A stretch of DNA of 64,000 nt from Zasmidium citrigriseum. Lineage: Eukaryota; Ascomycota; Dothideomycetes; Mycosphaerellales; Mycosphaerellaceae. The position numbers and the translations under genes are program-made. Of the stretch, positions 11,610 through 23,234 are shown in pieces (position 1 is the stretch's first letter; each line of letters opens with the position of its first letter). The stretch lies in contig NHNW01000089.1 in NCBI GenBank assembly GCA_002786025.1, forward strand, positions 28,735 to 92,734. The letters are read 5' to 3'. The notes under the pieces are model-generated. The model had not been told where the DNA came from, ran no database searches, and saw only the letters and a program-made list of their open reading frames with translations.

Positions 11610-12695
11610 ATGCAGAAAGCGTTAGCGAACCTCCGAGCTTTCACGACTCCACCGACCAACTGGTACAAATGCCCGCTTACGCGAAGAGCAGCGGTGCTTA
11701 TACTGCTCATTGCCGATCGAAGAGGTGATTTACGAGTTGTCTTGACGATACGAAGCTCGGGATTGAAGAACTGTAAGAGAGATATACCTTTGTGGAGAGC
11801 GAGAGCGCGATGTTGATACGGATGTCAAGATGCCGGCCAAGCAGCCCTCCCAGGCGGGAAGTCAGACACTCTGCAAGAGACCCCCTTCATGACAGCCCGC
11901 AGGGAGGCGTTCGAAGAGATCGGTCTCCCTATGTCCGACCACCAACTCCCACCCGGCTACACCGTCGAGCACCTCACCGAGCTCCCCTCCAACCTCGCCA
12001 TGACCGAACTCGGCGTCCGTCCCTGCGTAGCATACCTCAAAACCCCACCGGCCTCCCCACAGAACAAAAACCCAGACGCTGCTCGAGACATCCTCCCCAA
12101 GCTCGACGCCCGAGAAGTGGCAGCAGTCTTCACAGCCCCCTTCCAAAACTTCCTGCGAGAGAGAGACATAGACCCAGAAGCTAGAGAGAACGTGCCGGGT
12201 GAGTGGTACAAAGGCTCCTGGCACAGCTGGCACGAAACCGCCTGGCGCATGCATCAATTCTTCGTGCCTGTGACGCGATCCACCGTCTTTCTGGCGAAGA
12301 AACCCGTCTCGTATACGGATCCCCGTCCACCCAAAGCCCGCTCGTCAAAGACAACCGGCGCCAAATCGCCCGAATCCAAATCTCCCAACTCCTCACTACA
12401 GCCGCCTCTGCCCAAGGATTTCTATAAGATGCCCTCCTCCCAGGATCCTCTGGAGCAGCCACGGTACAGGGTTTTTGGTATGACGGCGAGGATTTTGGTT
12501 GATGCCGCAAGGGTGGCGTATGGCGAGGAGCCGGAGTATGAGCATAATAGCCATTTTGGGGATGAGGAGATGATTGGGAAGTTGATGAAGATTGGACGGT
12601 TGGGGGAGAAGAGAAAGGAGGGGGAGGTGTTGACGAGGGAGGTTATGCAGAAGGCTGCTAATGTTGATGGCGGAGGGGAGAAGGCGAAAATGTGA
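11610..12695 (+). CDS. Nudix hydrolase, coenzyme A diphosphatase (Pcd1-like), 2 exons
   Basis: Hydrolyses CoA or its oxidised forms, probably in peroxisomes as for yeast Pcd1. Exons are 11610-11772 and 11830-12695, about 342 aa. The intron (GTAAGAG...TCAAG) joins LKN to YAGQAALPGGKSDTLQET, completing the Nudix motif LPGGK...RREAFEEIGLP, whose Glu residues bind metal. The first exon carries PLTRRAAVLILLIADRRGDL, typical of this subfamily. The downstream part has WYKGSWHSWHETAWRMHQF and the conserved ending YRVFGMTARILVDAARVAYGEEPEYEHNSHFGDEEMI (given here only as family markers, residues ~255-300). A long Ser/Pro/Lys spacer lies at about residues 190-250. An upstream exon before 11610 cannot be excluded. 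No clear peroxisomal C-terminal tripeptide is present (ends AKM). Confidence 0.87.
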
Positions 12696-13783
12696 GGATG
12701 CGGAGAGAAGCGATGATCTAGACGTTGGCTGGTATGTTGGATACGGATGATGAAGCATGAATTTTACGAAGTCTTAGGACTCGCAAGCTACCAATCGCGA
12801 TGATCGAATGTGGTTCTGTATCGCCTGAGATCGAATATTAGCCGCATATGTGCTCAAGACAACTCCGCACGAGTTACAACTTAAACAAAATGGCAGCCAC
12901 CAACTCTTGAGCTGCGGAACTGTCGTCGAGCCGGGACAGATCGACTTGACCAGATTTGTGGCGTCCCAGATCCTGCTCTGGCCGTTAGCTTCGTCTAGGA
13001 AGATCTACTCCGGTTGCCCTAAAGGCCGACTAAAGTCGTACTTCAGCCAGGCTCACGGTCGAGTCATAGAGCCTATGCTCTCGTCCGGCTGGTAGTATAG
13101 TTTTCTAGCCGACATCATAGACTTCACCTCTTCACTACTGCCACGCCCGCCGTCTCGAACACGTTGGTACGACTGATGCTTCTTTGATCTGCCCAGTCGC
13201 CGACTTGATCGCTTCTGTGACTGCGAAACCTGCTTCATGAGCACCAATCACTGTCATGGTAACTTACGAAACGTTGACCGAAAGTGTTGCTGTCAACAGG
13301 GTGGCGCGTGTGTCCCTTCGCGAACTGCAGTCTTCCGCCATAGCGCAATGCGAACTTGAAAGTACACGGCATTGGTACTGACCGTGAGCTCAAGAGCTTT
13401 TCTCTTCTCCAAGAAGTCCAGCGGTTGGCATCAATTACAATGTGCAGGTCCAGGCTGACGCTGGCGCCCGACTTGAGATGGGCAATCGGCGCCACTGTCG
13501 TTGAGGATAGATCAGCAGCACACTCTATGCAGTCCCATCGAATGGCTGGAGCTGGCCTCGTTCATCACACAGGCGCCTGTCATTGTTGCTGCTGTCCCTT
13601 TGCACACCGCTACGCCAAGTTTCTCAGTCGTCCAGTGTATGTCCAACGTCGTCCACGGATTTAAAGTCTTGCTTCCTAAGGTATCCACTGGTCCTTGGCA
13701 GGGAAGAACACTTCGAGTGCTCCCTCCGTACCTGCATGGGCGGCTATCCCTTTGTGCGCGTCCTCGGTGAGATAGGTTCGCGG
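12696..13783. other. Intergenic, no supported gene
   Basis: Normal base composition with CpA/TpG present, so not RIP-mutated. Three short overlapping frames (13356-13800) show no domain. This is the left flank of the piggyBac-like element. Confidence 0.5.
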
Positions 13784-13938
13784 GTGGCCCACCCTTGACC
13801 CGGCCGCTGGGCCAAATTTGGTGTAGATTGCACGCAATGTGGACCTGCCGCTGGGTACCGATTGGGTGGCGATATCGCTCGGTGGCAGGGGTGGTGTCGA
13901 TTAGGGTTAAGAGCGTTGACTCGTAGAGTTTAATCCTT
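13784..13938 (+). repeat. Left terminal inverted repeat
   Basis: Matches the reverse complement of 20361-20514. The best part is 13852-13938 (GGTACCGATTGGGT, GCGATATCGCT, GGGGTGGTGTCGATTAGGGTT). Outward, shorter blocks still match: CACGCAAT at 13831, CCAAATTTGG at 13812 and GTGGCCCAC at 13784. The outer half keeps CpA and TpG while the inner half is RIP-mutated. Confidence 0.8.
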
Positions 13939-14649
13939 CGCAGACGTTAGTTAATATTAATAGACTTAATAGACTTAATAGAGCTAACTTAAGAGGTTTA
14001 TAAGTATATAAGGACTAAGTAGACTATCTTAACGATAATATAGTATAAGGCGCCTTCGCCGTTACCGCCGCCGTCGCCTATACTACCCCTAAAGCGCCTA
14101 GAGGTTATAATAAGTCTTAATATTAATTAGACCCCTTAGAATATATAGAAGTACCTTATAGCTATTAAGGAGCTCGTATTAGCGTTAAGGGTAGAGGTAG
14201 ACTACTTAAGCGTAAAGGCGGTAGTAGTAGACTCGAAGGAAGGTGTTATTAAGTAGTTAGATACTATAGTAGGCTTAGAAGTTAATATTAAGGCGTTAGA
14301 GTAGGTAGAGTAGTAGTATTAGGCGATAATAGAGGCGATAGATACTCGCTATACTACTCTCGAGCGCCGTTACGTCGCTCTTACTTATCGTTACGAGAAG
14401 GCCGTTAGCTTAATATTAAAGGTAATAAGGCGGTTAAGCTCTATTACGAGTAATTTAGACTTAATAACCGTCGCTAGCGCTAGTAGCGTAATATAGACGG
14501 TTTAAGGTTAGTAATATAGGCTCTTAAATCGACCTATAAGTACTAGGCTAGCTTATATACCTTATAAATAGTATATAGACCGTAACCTTAATAACTCTAA
14601 GTAGTAGTAAACTTACGGCGGCGCTAGCGACCTATAGGCTACTATTTAA

Positions 14650-16870
14650 AGCCGAAGGTAGTCCGGATAAGCTTATAAATATAGTAACCTTATTATCTAA
14701 GATTAAAGTCTATAGTATAAGATATAGGTGCTAGTCGTCGCTTATTAAGCGCTAGAGGTATATAATCGCCCTTCTTAAGTTAGTAACGCTTTAGCCGTAG
14801 ATCCGTAGTATTATATACGTATAATCTAGATATAAACTACCTATTATAAGCTTGCGGTAGTAGCGTTAATAGCTCGGCGGCTACCTTACGCTCCTTCTAC
14901 TTATTAATATCTCTCTAACCCTTATAAACTAGTTACTAGGCTAGCTTAATCTAGAAGTTACGCTAGTTACTATACTACTTCTTATCGACGGCTCTAATAA
15001 TAATAAAGGCGTTAATAACGGCGGTATCTAGTAGGAAGTAGAAAAGGGGGTACTATAGCTTACGCGCCTTATATTAAGAGCTATAATAGTAACGTAGTTA
15101 ATTATAGATATTAATACTACCTATATAATCGTTATAGAGCGCCGCTACGAGAGGTATCTTCTACCTATCCTCTTCTATCTTCTAATAAGGACGTACGTAC
15201 TTATTAATAAAGTCGTTAGTAGGCTATAGCTTATAGCGTAGGCGCTCTACTCGCTCGAAGATAGGTAGGGCGTTAGTAACGAACTAGACGAGGTTTCTAT
15301 CCTACTAAAGGACCGCGGCGATACCGTATATTACTAGATATAGTAGGGTATCGTATAGAAAGCGGGTACTCTTCTAGGTAATATCTCTAAAGGTCGATAC
15401 CTTCCTTATACTATCCTTCTTTAAAGTTCCTAGCTTTTTAAACTTTACGCCCTTCTATAGCTACGACTAAGAGCTAGAACGTACTATACTAGTAGCTACG
15501 ATACCTAAGTACTTTAATATCGCGAATAGGACAACGCTAGTAAATAGATTATCTATAAAGACGTAGTAGAAGAGGGTAGTAAAGGGTAGTTAAAGGATTA
15601 AGCGGAGGGTAGCTATCCTAATATTAGATAGGCGTAACGTTAGATTACTTACTAGCGGCCTATTAATTAGCTATAATTGTCTCGACTCGTATAACGGCGC
15701 GGGCTAACGCGTATAACTTATAGCGTTCGATATCGATAATAGGTAGAGCCTAGTATCTTTATTATAACTAACGCCTTTAATAATACCCTTACGCCGCCGT
15801 CGAGTCGTTATCGGTCGCTCCTTCGCCCTCTCCTTCTCCTCGAAGTTCGTTAACTCCTTAGAAACTACTATAGGCCGTTATAGTACCGCCGCCGCTACCG
15901 AATCTATATCCTTAAGCTCCTATTTATACCCCTTTCTCGGACTACTAAAGAGGAAGGAATATAGGTACCTATTCTTATAGAGGTATAGTACGTAATACCT
16001 AATAGGTATTAGCTTCCCTCGTATTATAATAATATAGCTAGAGCGGCCGGTAAAGCGTACTATAGATTTATCGAGAGATATAAAGGTTCTAGGTATTATA
16101 ATAGCTTTAAAGCGTCTACGAAGGATATTAGCTAAGGGAAGGATCTAATACTACCCTAGTAGTCTACTACCTAGCGGTACTATATTACGGAACTATAGAG
16201 CGGCCTTAATTTAACGAAACCGCTACTCTTTTATAAATCTAGCGATTTCGTATCTAGGCTAGAAATCGTCGTCCTTCTAGTAGTCTAACTTACTAGCTAT
16301 CTAGATTACGGATATATATACGATTAGGCTAAAGAAGATCTTTATTTTACTAACTCCTACTAGCCGCTATATATTTCCGGAAATTATAATTAGTAGCTAC
16401 CTATGTCTTAACTCTCGCTAAAACTTAGGCTTCTTAGAAGTATACTTATTAGTATATTTAACGGCTAACTCGTATACCTTAGGGGTAAAGAAGAGCTTAA
16501 AGAACTCTAGCTAGGTATTAGGTATACCCTTTAGACGCTCTCCCTATAGATTATTAGGTAAATAGATCCTTCGGCTATACGGTTATCCTTTTAGAGGTTC
16601 GAAGTAAGGCAGCGGCTAGCTAGCGTCGTAATACTACGAGTTACTAGTAGTAGTTATAGCGTCTACTAGATAATATAGGCCGCTAGCTCGGTTATCTATA
16701 CTAATATCTTCTACCTTATCGTCGTTATCTTTAAGCTCCTTTTCCTTTATCCTTATCGCTTTAATATCGATATTATTAGATATCTCTTTATTAGGCTCGT
16801 ACTCTTAATCGTTACGGATATTAATAAAGTCGTTAGGGTCGTCCTTAACGGTAACTTAGTAGAAGTCTAT
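14650..16870 (-). pseudogene. piggyBac-type transposase remnant, left arm
   Basis: Reverse-strand remnant of a DDE_Tnp_1_7 transposase. Reading outward from the centre, I see EFFKLFFTPKVYELAVKYTN (about 16510-16450), a first catalytic-Asp segment SLDKSIVRFTGRS (about 16095-16040), an IDN-type segment followed by LKYLGIVATSIVR (about 15560-15480), and the YN...IYNQLRYYYS region (about 15135-15060) ahead of the conserved ...YPLFYFLLDTAVINAFI block (about 15055-14990; several residues inferred from RIP sites). All ATG codons are lost and in-frame TAG/TAA occur at former Gln/Trp positions. There is no intact gene; limits are approximate. Confidence 0.8.
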
Positions 16871-16941
16871 TATCTTTAATAAAGAAGGTTTAATATTACG
16901 TTACTAACTAACGAGTTAATAGATTTAAACTTAGAGCCTCC

Positions 16942-17317
16942 GACGACGGCTATAATAGCTAAGAGTACGAAAGGGGTATAGAGGCTCGCTTCTTAATCTA
17001 AATAACGCCTATAACTAGCTATACGCTATTATATAACTACTATACTAAAGAAGACACTAGATAAGGTAATACCTATTTACCCGACGAACCCCGTTAGCGC
17101 GCGAGTTTTTTAAAAGGATTATATAGTCGAGATACTAATCTCCTACGAAAACTTATATAGAAACGGCGTTCGTTAGGTAAATAGGTAATACCTTATCTAG
17201 TATCTTCTTTAGTATAGTAGTTATATAATAGAGTATCGTCGATTATAGGCGTTATTTAGATTAAGAAGCGAGCCTCTATACCCCTTTCGTACTCTTAGCT
17301 ATTATATCCGCCTTCGG
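16942..17317. repeat. Central inverted repeat between the two transposase remnants
   Basis: Arms of about 150 bp (16942-17096 and 17160-17317) are near-perfect reverse complements around a ~65-bp spacer. One arm reads ...AGAGTACGAAAGGGGTATAG... and its partner the complement near 17280-17300. The arms are much more alike than the transposase arms that flank them. Position and symmetry suggest a shared divergent promoter, or the junction of an inverted duplication. Function is inferred. Confidence 0.8.
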
Positions 17318-17389
17318 AGGTAGTTAAGTTTAAGCTTCTTAAGTCGTAACTTAATAATACCTTATAGCGTTAATATTAATAGATTCCTT

Positions 17390-19450
17390 CGCCGCTACCG
17401 TTAAGGACTATATCGACGACGATACTAGCTAGTCTAGTACCTTAGATAATAACGATATTATTAATATCTATAGCGAGCTAGATTATAACGAGCCTACGTA
17501 ATAGGAGCCTATCTTCGAGTAGACGAAGCGGCTAGTAATAATTAACGATAAAGGAGTATTTATAGGCTAAGTTAAAGATATTAGAGTAGATAATCGGGCT
17601 AGTAGCTTATATTATCTATCGCTAGCTTATACTAAGAGGTAGTAGTACGAACTACTAGAGGGTTAGCTATATAAGAGGTAGATTAATTTACCTATATATT
17701 TATAGAGCGTAGATCTATCGAAGGTACTAAACGTCTACTTAGAGTTCTTTAAGCTCTTCTAAAGCGAGGAGGTATATAAAATAATAGTACGTTATACTAA
17801 TTAATATACCTAGTAGAAGAAGTTTAAGAAGATATTAGATAGCGGCCGAGTCGTCTAATAGATATCTAGCTAGTTATAGAAGCCTATAGACGTACTAACG
17901 TTAAAGATCTTTATAGGCTTAATTATCTATATATTAGTAATCTATATAGATAATAAGAGCGACTACTAGCGAGCCGATAGGTACTAGCCGACTTACTTAA
18001 TCTATTAATATATATCTAAGTAGCGTTTCAAGTAGATTAAGGCGGCGTTATAGTTTCGAGAGCCTATTAAGAGTAGTAGTAGACTACTAGGCTAGTATTA
18101 GATTAAGCTACTTACCGACTATCTTTATAATAGATTTAAAGAAGTCGTTACCCCTAGATCTATAGTTTCTCTAGACGAGTTAATAGTCCGATTTACTAGT
18201 AGATTAAAGTATATTATTATAATAAGAGGTAAGCTAACGCCCGTCGGATATTATATACTCTATCTATATAAGGATAGCTTCCTATAGTACTTCTTCTTCT
18301 ATAGCCTAAGGACTAGATATAAGTCTAAGAAGTCGATAGATTCGAGTAGGTTAGTAGTATTTTAGCGGCTAGTTATAATACTTAAGGAGTTAACGGATAC
18401 TAATCTAGTCGCTCGTAAGGTATATAGGAAATAATATAGACGTCTATAGGTAGTAAAGGCGTATAAATTAAGAGGTTATTATAAGGGGACGAGGTTATAT
18501 ACGAGGATAATAAATACTAAGGCGTATACCGCGGAGCTAGCTAACGCTCTAATTATAGGTAGTCTAAGATCTACGCCTAGCGTAACTTAATCTACGCCTA
18601 TAATTAAGCCGGCCGTTAACCTTACTACTCGCCTTAGTAATCGAGCCTAAGCTATCTTTCGCCTTCTACTACGACTACCCTTTACTAAGCGCTTCTATTA
18701 CGTCTTTATAGATAACCTCTTTACTAGTATTAGCCTCTTCGCTATCTTAAAGTACCTAGGTATTAGTACTACTAGTATAGTTCGCTCTAGCTCGCAATTA
18801 TAGCTATAGAGGGTAATAAAGTTTAAGAAGCTTAAGGATATTAAGAGAGATAGTATAAGGAAGGCGTCGATAACTATAATACTTAAGAGGAAGGAGACTC
18901 GGTTTCCCTATAATTTACTACTATATAGAGTAGTTTATAGCGTAGTAGCTATTATATAGTAAGATAAATAGCTTATATAGTTCCTTACTAACGCCCTACT
19001 AGTCTATTAGTATATCTAACGCTTAAGAGCGAAGCCTAGGCTAGTTAATAACTATATAACGAAGTACGTCTACCCTTACTAGACTAAAGAGCGCTAATTA
19101 TAACGTATACTAGTTACCGCTACTCTATATAATAATTATATAGGCGGCGTAGATATCTATAATTAACTACGATACTATTATAGCTTATAATATAAAACTC
19201 GGACGCTATAGTACCCCCTTTTCTACTTCTACTTAGATACCGCTATAATTAACGCCTTTATTCTCCTTAGAGGCGATAAGAAGTAGACTAAGGACTAGTA
19301 CTTCCTTAAATAGCGGTAGTTTCGCGTTAATTTAGCCTAGTAGCTCGTCTAAGAGGGTTTAGAAGGTATAAATCGACGCCTAAAGGAAGAAGCGTTAGTA
19401 GTAGTAGTAGTAGCGCTATAAACGCTACCTCTACGCTCTATAGGTAAGTT
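17390..19450 (+). pseudogene. piggyBac-type transposase remnant, right arm
   Basis: Plus-strand remnant of a DDE_Tnp_1_7 transposase. Visible in order: VYLEFFKLF.SEEVYKIIV (about 17730-17790), LTLKIFIGLIIYI (about 17900), SLDELIVRFTSRLKY (18164-18215) with the first catalytic Asp, RGKLTPVGYYILYLY, YVFIDNLFTS (18695-18727) with the second Asp, LKYLGISTTSIVRS, then YNNYIGGVDIYN.LRYYYS (19120-19175) and LDTAIINAFILLRGDKK (19235-19285). That order and spacing is diagnostic of piggyBac. Stops are TAG/TAA only, as expected when CAG, CAA and TGG are RIP-mutated. Related to, but diverged from, the left-arm remnant. Confidence 0.85.
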
Positions 19451-20360
19451 TATAAGAGGGTACTTATATAACGCTATAGGCTTACGAGAACGACGATATT
19501 AGATAAGGAGAGGTACCTTACTTCCCTTAGACCTTAACGTCTATCGACTAGCTCTAGTAAACTATATTATAAAGGGTAACCTACCTATATTAAGGTACTA
19601 TCTTTATAGGCTAGCTCGGACTAGATAGTAATATTAGTAGTAGCTACTCGGCTATAAGGGTAAGAAAGTAGAGGCTCGTACTATTTAGAGTTATCTATAT
19701 TATAGGCCTATACCTCTTTATAAGAGCTATAGTCTAGTCTAGTACTTATAACGTAATATATAAGCCTTTATCGAGCGCCGCTATCTACCCCCCTTAACGC
19801 TAATAATAAGCTAGCTAGTAACGCCCTATATTAAGACTTTAACTACTCTAGCGCCTTCCTTAATACTCTTACTTCCTTAGATAATTACTTAAACGCCTAT
19901 AGATTAATAACGACTTCCAAGCTTCTAATACTACCTTTATTAATACCTTCGTTAGGCTCCTTACCCTTATACTCCTTATAGGCCTACTTCGCTACCTACT
20001 ATATTAAGTAGTCTACGTCCGCCCTTAAGTCCTTTACGAGCTACTCCGCCGCTATTAAACGCTCTACGATAATCTTATTATTACTATCTACGAAGAGCGT
20101 TAGCTTAATAGTCGACTTAGGTAGGCTATTAATTAAACTACGACCCTTATAAGGCGATAAGGGCTTACGCTTAATTAAAGGTAGTAACGATAGAGGTAGT
20201 CTATACTCTACCCGCTAGCGGCGTTAACGAGACTACTCTATTATCTAATACTATACCTTATTAGTTATCTATATATCCTCTTATTATACTCTCTACTTAT
20301 AAAACTACGTAGTTTAGGTATTACTTTAAGATCTAATAGCGACTAAGAGCGTATAGTTAA
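19450..20360. other. RIP-mutated 3' part of the right arm
   Basis: Between the recognisable transposase core and the right terminal repeat. The codon texture still looks coding-like in places, but I recognise no domain. The equivalent left-arm stretch is 13939-14650. Confidence 0.5.
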
Positions 20361-20514
20361 AGGATTAAACTCTACGAGTTAACGCGCCTAACCCTAATCG
20401 ACACCACCCCTACTACAGAGCGATATCGCTACCCAATCGGTGCCCGGCGGCTGTTCAAGATTGCGTGACAAACCAAGCCAAATTTGAACACTAGGCGGGC
20501 AAGGAGTGGGTCAC
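20361..20514 (-). repeat. Right terminal inverted repeat
   Basis: Reverse complement of 13784-13938, best at 20361-20450 and with matching outer blocks ATTGCGTG (20460), CCAAATTTG (20478) and GTGGGTCAC (20506). An extra copy of AGATTGCGTGAC occurs at 20561, outside the repeat. No TTAA flanks either end. Confidence 0.8.
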
Positions 20515-21454
20515 AGTTCCCTTCGCTAAGCCGGTAAAACCGTCAAGGGGATCATGCAACAGATTGCGTGACCAATCGCGGCGAGGTGCGTTTTTCGTGC
20601 AGGTGTTGAGCCTCTCCACAACATGTAGTGACACCTTCCATGAAATAACAATTCTTCGGCAGCGGATATCCAAGGCAAAAGGTTCGCTCTCCACGGTCAA
20701 GACTTTTCGCGGTGGCGGCAGTCTCTTCAGTCAATCGGTCCTTTCCGGTGGTCGCCAAGTGGAAGGAAAGCTCGCATCGTCATTGCGAACGCGAGAAAGC
20801 TCTTTCCTTCCCAAAGACCGTCGATACCCAGAAGCTGACAAGAAACACAAGAAGTTGGATGGAACGCCCTACATTTGCTTCTTCCACTCCATCGGCTCTG
20901 ACTCCCAAACAGGACCCAAACAAGCATTCTTCATCCGACGTGCAGGATCCGATGCCGTCGCTTACCGCGTCTCATTGGACGATAACAACAGGGGCTCGTG
21001 CATCGCTCGTGCCGAACGCCGCAGCCCTTCGCACGGATTTCTGCTCTCGACTTCACCTTCGCGCTGCGGTGCGGAGTGGGTGGGCACTCGAGAAAACGTC
21101 TTACATACTGAAAATTCTGCTAGCACTCTCACACGCGAGTTGCACCGACGCGTTGCATTCGTTGGGCCAGCCAGCGGTGGCACGGTAAGATGACTTCTGC
21201 CCTTTTACGTACAAATATCCTTTAACGGCATCTCTCTCTTTGCCTTCTGACTCCACGTTGCGAAAGGTTTGCTTTGGAATGTGAATCTGTCTTTCTATGT
21301 GTCTTTTCTGCGAGCTCATTCGTTGACTACCACGTGCCTTGTTGTGGGAGCAAACAGAGCCTTACTAGCAGTCTTCACTGGCGGCAGGATTGATTCCTAG
21401 TGGAGCACAAAGTCACACCTCGCAGCCTTTTGGAAGCCTTGGCCCATCAATACC
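20515..21454. other. Intergenic, permease upstream region
   Basis: Normal composition. Two overlapping plus-strand frames (20564-21193 and 20712-21188) are long, but neither has a recognisable domain or a fungal-gene-like start. I treat the region as promoter and unassigned DNA. Confidence 0.4.
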
Positions 21455-23234
21455 ATGGACGACAAGATCTTCAAGTCTGCGGAAGCATCTCCGACCGATG
21501 CTACTACGGAAAAGCCTTTTGGAGAGAAGAGTGTCGATGTTCGGTCTGCGACGTCCAGCAGCGATGTCGAGAAGCAGGATGTTCGAGCTGGGCAGACAGT
21601 ACAGCTCAAGAGGAAGCTGCAGTCAAGGCATTTGCAGATGATTGCCATTGGTATGTTGCTCATCACACGTCTTCTCGCGAGCACTGCTAACATTCTGCAG
21701 GCGGCACAATTGGTACTGGGTAAGTCTAAAGGGCGGAAGACATACCCTTGCATGTCTGAGACATATACTGACCTTCTGTAGTCTGTTCATTGGATCCGGC
21801 TCAGCGCTGGCAACGGCTGGCCCGGCAGGCGCGTTGATCGCATATGCGTTCGTCGGCACCCTCGTCTACTCGGTCATGGTTGCTCTGGGAGAGATGGCGA
21901 CGTACATTCCCGTATCTGGAGCTTTCACAGTCTACGCCGCACGATTCGTCGACCCAAGTCTAGGATTCGCCATGGGATGGATATACTGGTTCTCATGGGC
22001 TATCACTTACGCTCTGGAGCTGACTGCAAGCGGTTTGATTATTCAGTACTGGGCACCGGATCTCAATGTCGGCATCTTTATCGGCGTCTTCTGGATTGTC
22101 ATTACTGGCCTCAACTTCCTACCGGTCTCCTTTTACGGAGAAGTCGAATTCTGGTTTGCTTCGATCAAGGTCATCACCGTCATTGGCTTCCTGATCTTCG
22201 CCATCTGCATTGATGCTGGTGCCGGACAGCATGGATATCTTGGCTTTCACACCTGGAACCACCCTGGTGCTTTTGCTCCATATCTCATTACAGACAACGA
22301 TGCCCTAGCGAAGTTTGTAGGCTTCTGGGCCGTCATGATCCAGGCCGGTTTCTCTTATCAGGGAACCGAGCTTGTGGGTATCGCAGCCGGAGAAACCGCC
22401 AACCCTCGCAAGACCGTGCCATCCGCCATCCGCAAGACGTTCTACCGGATCCTCTTCTTCTTCGTTTTCACGGTCTTCTTCATTGGGCTTCTGGTCCCAT
22501 ACGACAACGAGCAGCTCTTGTCTGGAGACACCAATGCATCTGCTTCTCCACTTGTCATTGCGGCGAATCTAGCGGGCGTCAAGGTACTTCCTGGAATCAT
22601 CAACGCCGTGCTGCTCTGCGTTGTTCTGAGCGCGGCCAACTCCAACGTCTACAGCGGCTCTCGTATTCTGGTTGGTCTTGCAGAGGAGCACTCGGCACCT
22701 GCACTGCTCAAGCGAACAACCGCTGCTGGTGTACCGTATGTGGCCGTGGCTTTTACTGCAGCCTTTGGACTTCTTGGCTTCATGAACGAGTCCAGCAACG
22801 GTGGCACAGTATCTGATTGGTTCTTGAACATCTCATCGATCGCTGGCTTCATCAGCTGGACCTGCATCAACATCTCTCACATTGCCTTCATGCGCGCCTT
22901 GAAAGCACGAGGCCAATCTCGGGATACCCTCCCATACAAAGCCATGTGGCAGCCGTTCTTCTCCTGGTACGGCATCTTCTTCAACTCGCTCATCATCATC
23001 ACTAACGGCTTCACGGCGTTCATCCCCTGGAACACATCGGACTTCTTTGTAGCCTACATCAGCTTGATCCTGTTCGCCATTCTATACGCCGGCCACAAGC
23101 TCATGTTCCGACAACCATTCGTCAAGCCAGCTGAGGCGGACTTGGACAGCGGGAGGAAGGAGATTGAGGAGATGTACTTTGAGGAGGTCAAGCCCACGAC
23201 GCTTTGGGGCAAGTTCTGGGCTTGGATTGGGTAG
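21455..23234 (+). CDS. Amino-acid permease, YAT (APC) family, 3 exons
   Basis: Plasma-membrane proton/amino-acid symporter of the fungal Gap1-like YAT family, about 555 aa. Exons are 21455-21650, 21701-21719 and 21782-23234; the middle exon is only 19 bp. Splicing builds the family signature LQSRHLQMIAIGGTIGTGLFIGSG, which no single frame shows and which fixes both introns. The N-terminus is a cytosolic tail of about 65 residues rich in Lys, Ser and Asp, suited to ubiquitin control. About twelve hydrophobic segments follow, including GALIAYAFVGTLVYSVMVAL, the TGLNFLPVSFYGEVEFWFA region, and FSYQGTELVGIAAGETANPR, which is conserved in the family. The C-terminus (...EEVKPTTLWGKFWAWIG) is also typical. 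Substrate cannot be told from sequence. Confidence 0.94.

Larger units (their letters stand above)
13784..20514. mobile_element. RIP-mutated piggyBac-family DNA transposon, palindromic, two transposase genes
   Basis: A ~6.7-kb unit bounded by inverted repeats of ~150 bp and organised as an imperfect palindrome centred near 17.13 kb. Three pairs of matching landmarks share that centre: the ends, the two transposase remnants and a central inverted repeat. Between about 13.93 and 20.38 kb CpA and TpG are almost absent (only about a dozen seen by eye), the mark of saturating RIP. Read with TAG/TAA as Q/W, each arm encodes a DDE_Tnp_1_7 (piggyBac-type) transposase transcribed outward. The two arms are clearly related but differ at many residues that C-to-T change at CpA cannot explain, so they are old paralogues. 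The element is inactive. Ends are approximate because the match fades outward. Confidence 0.85.

Noticed and set aside
13784..20514. Two unrelated transposons inserted next to each other
   Set aside because: The shared centre of symmetry, matched terminal repeats and equal arm lengths make a single palindromic unit more likely, though an old inverted duplication remains possible.
20564..21193. 209-codon open frame before the permease
   Set aside because: It overlaps another long frame, has no domain, and lies in a promoter position; length alone is not enough.
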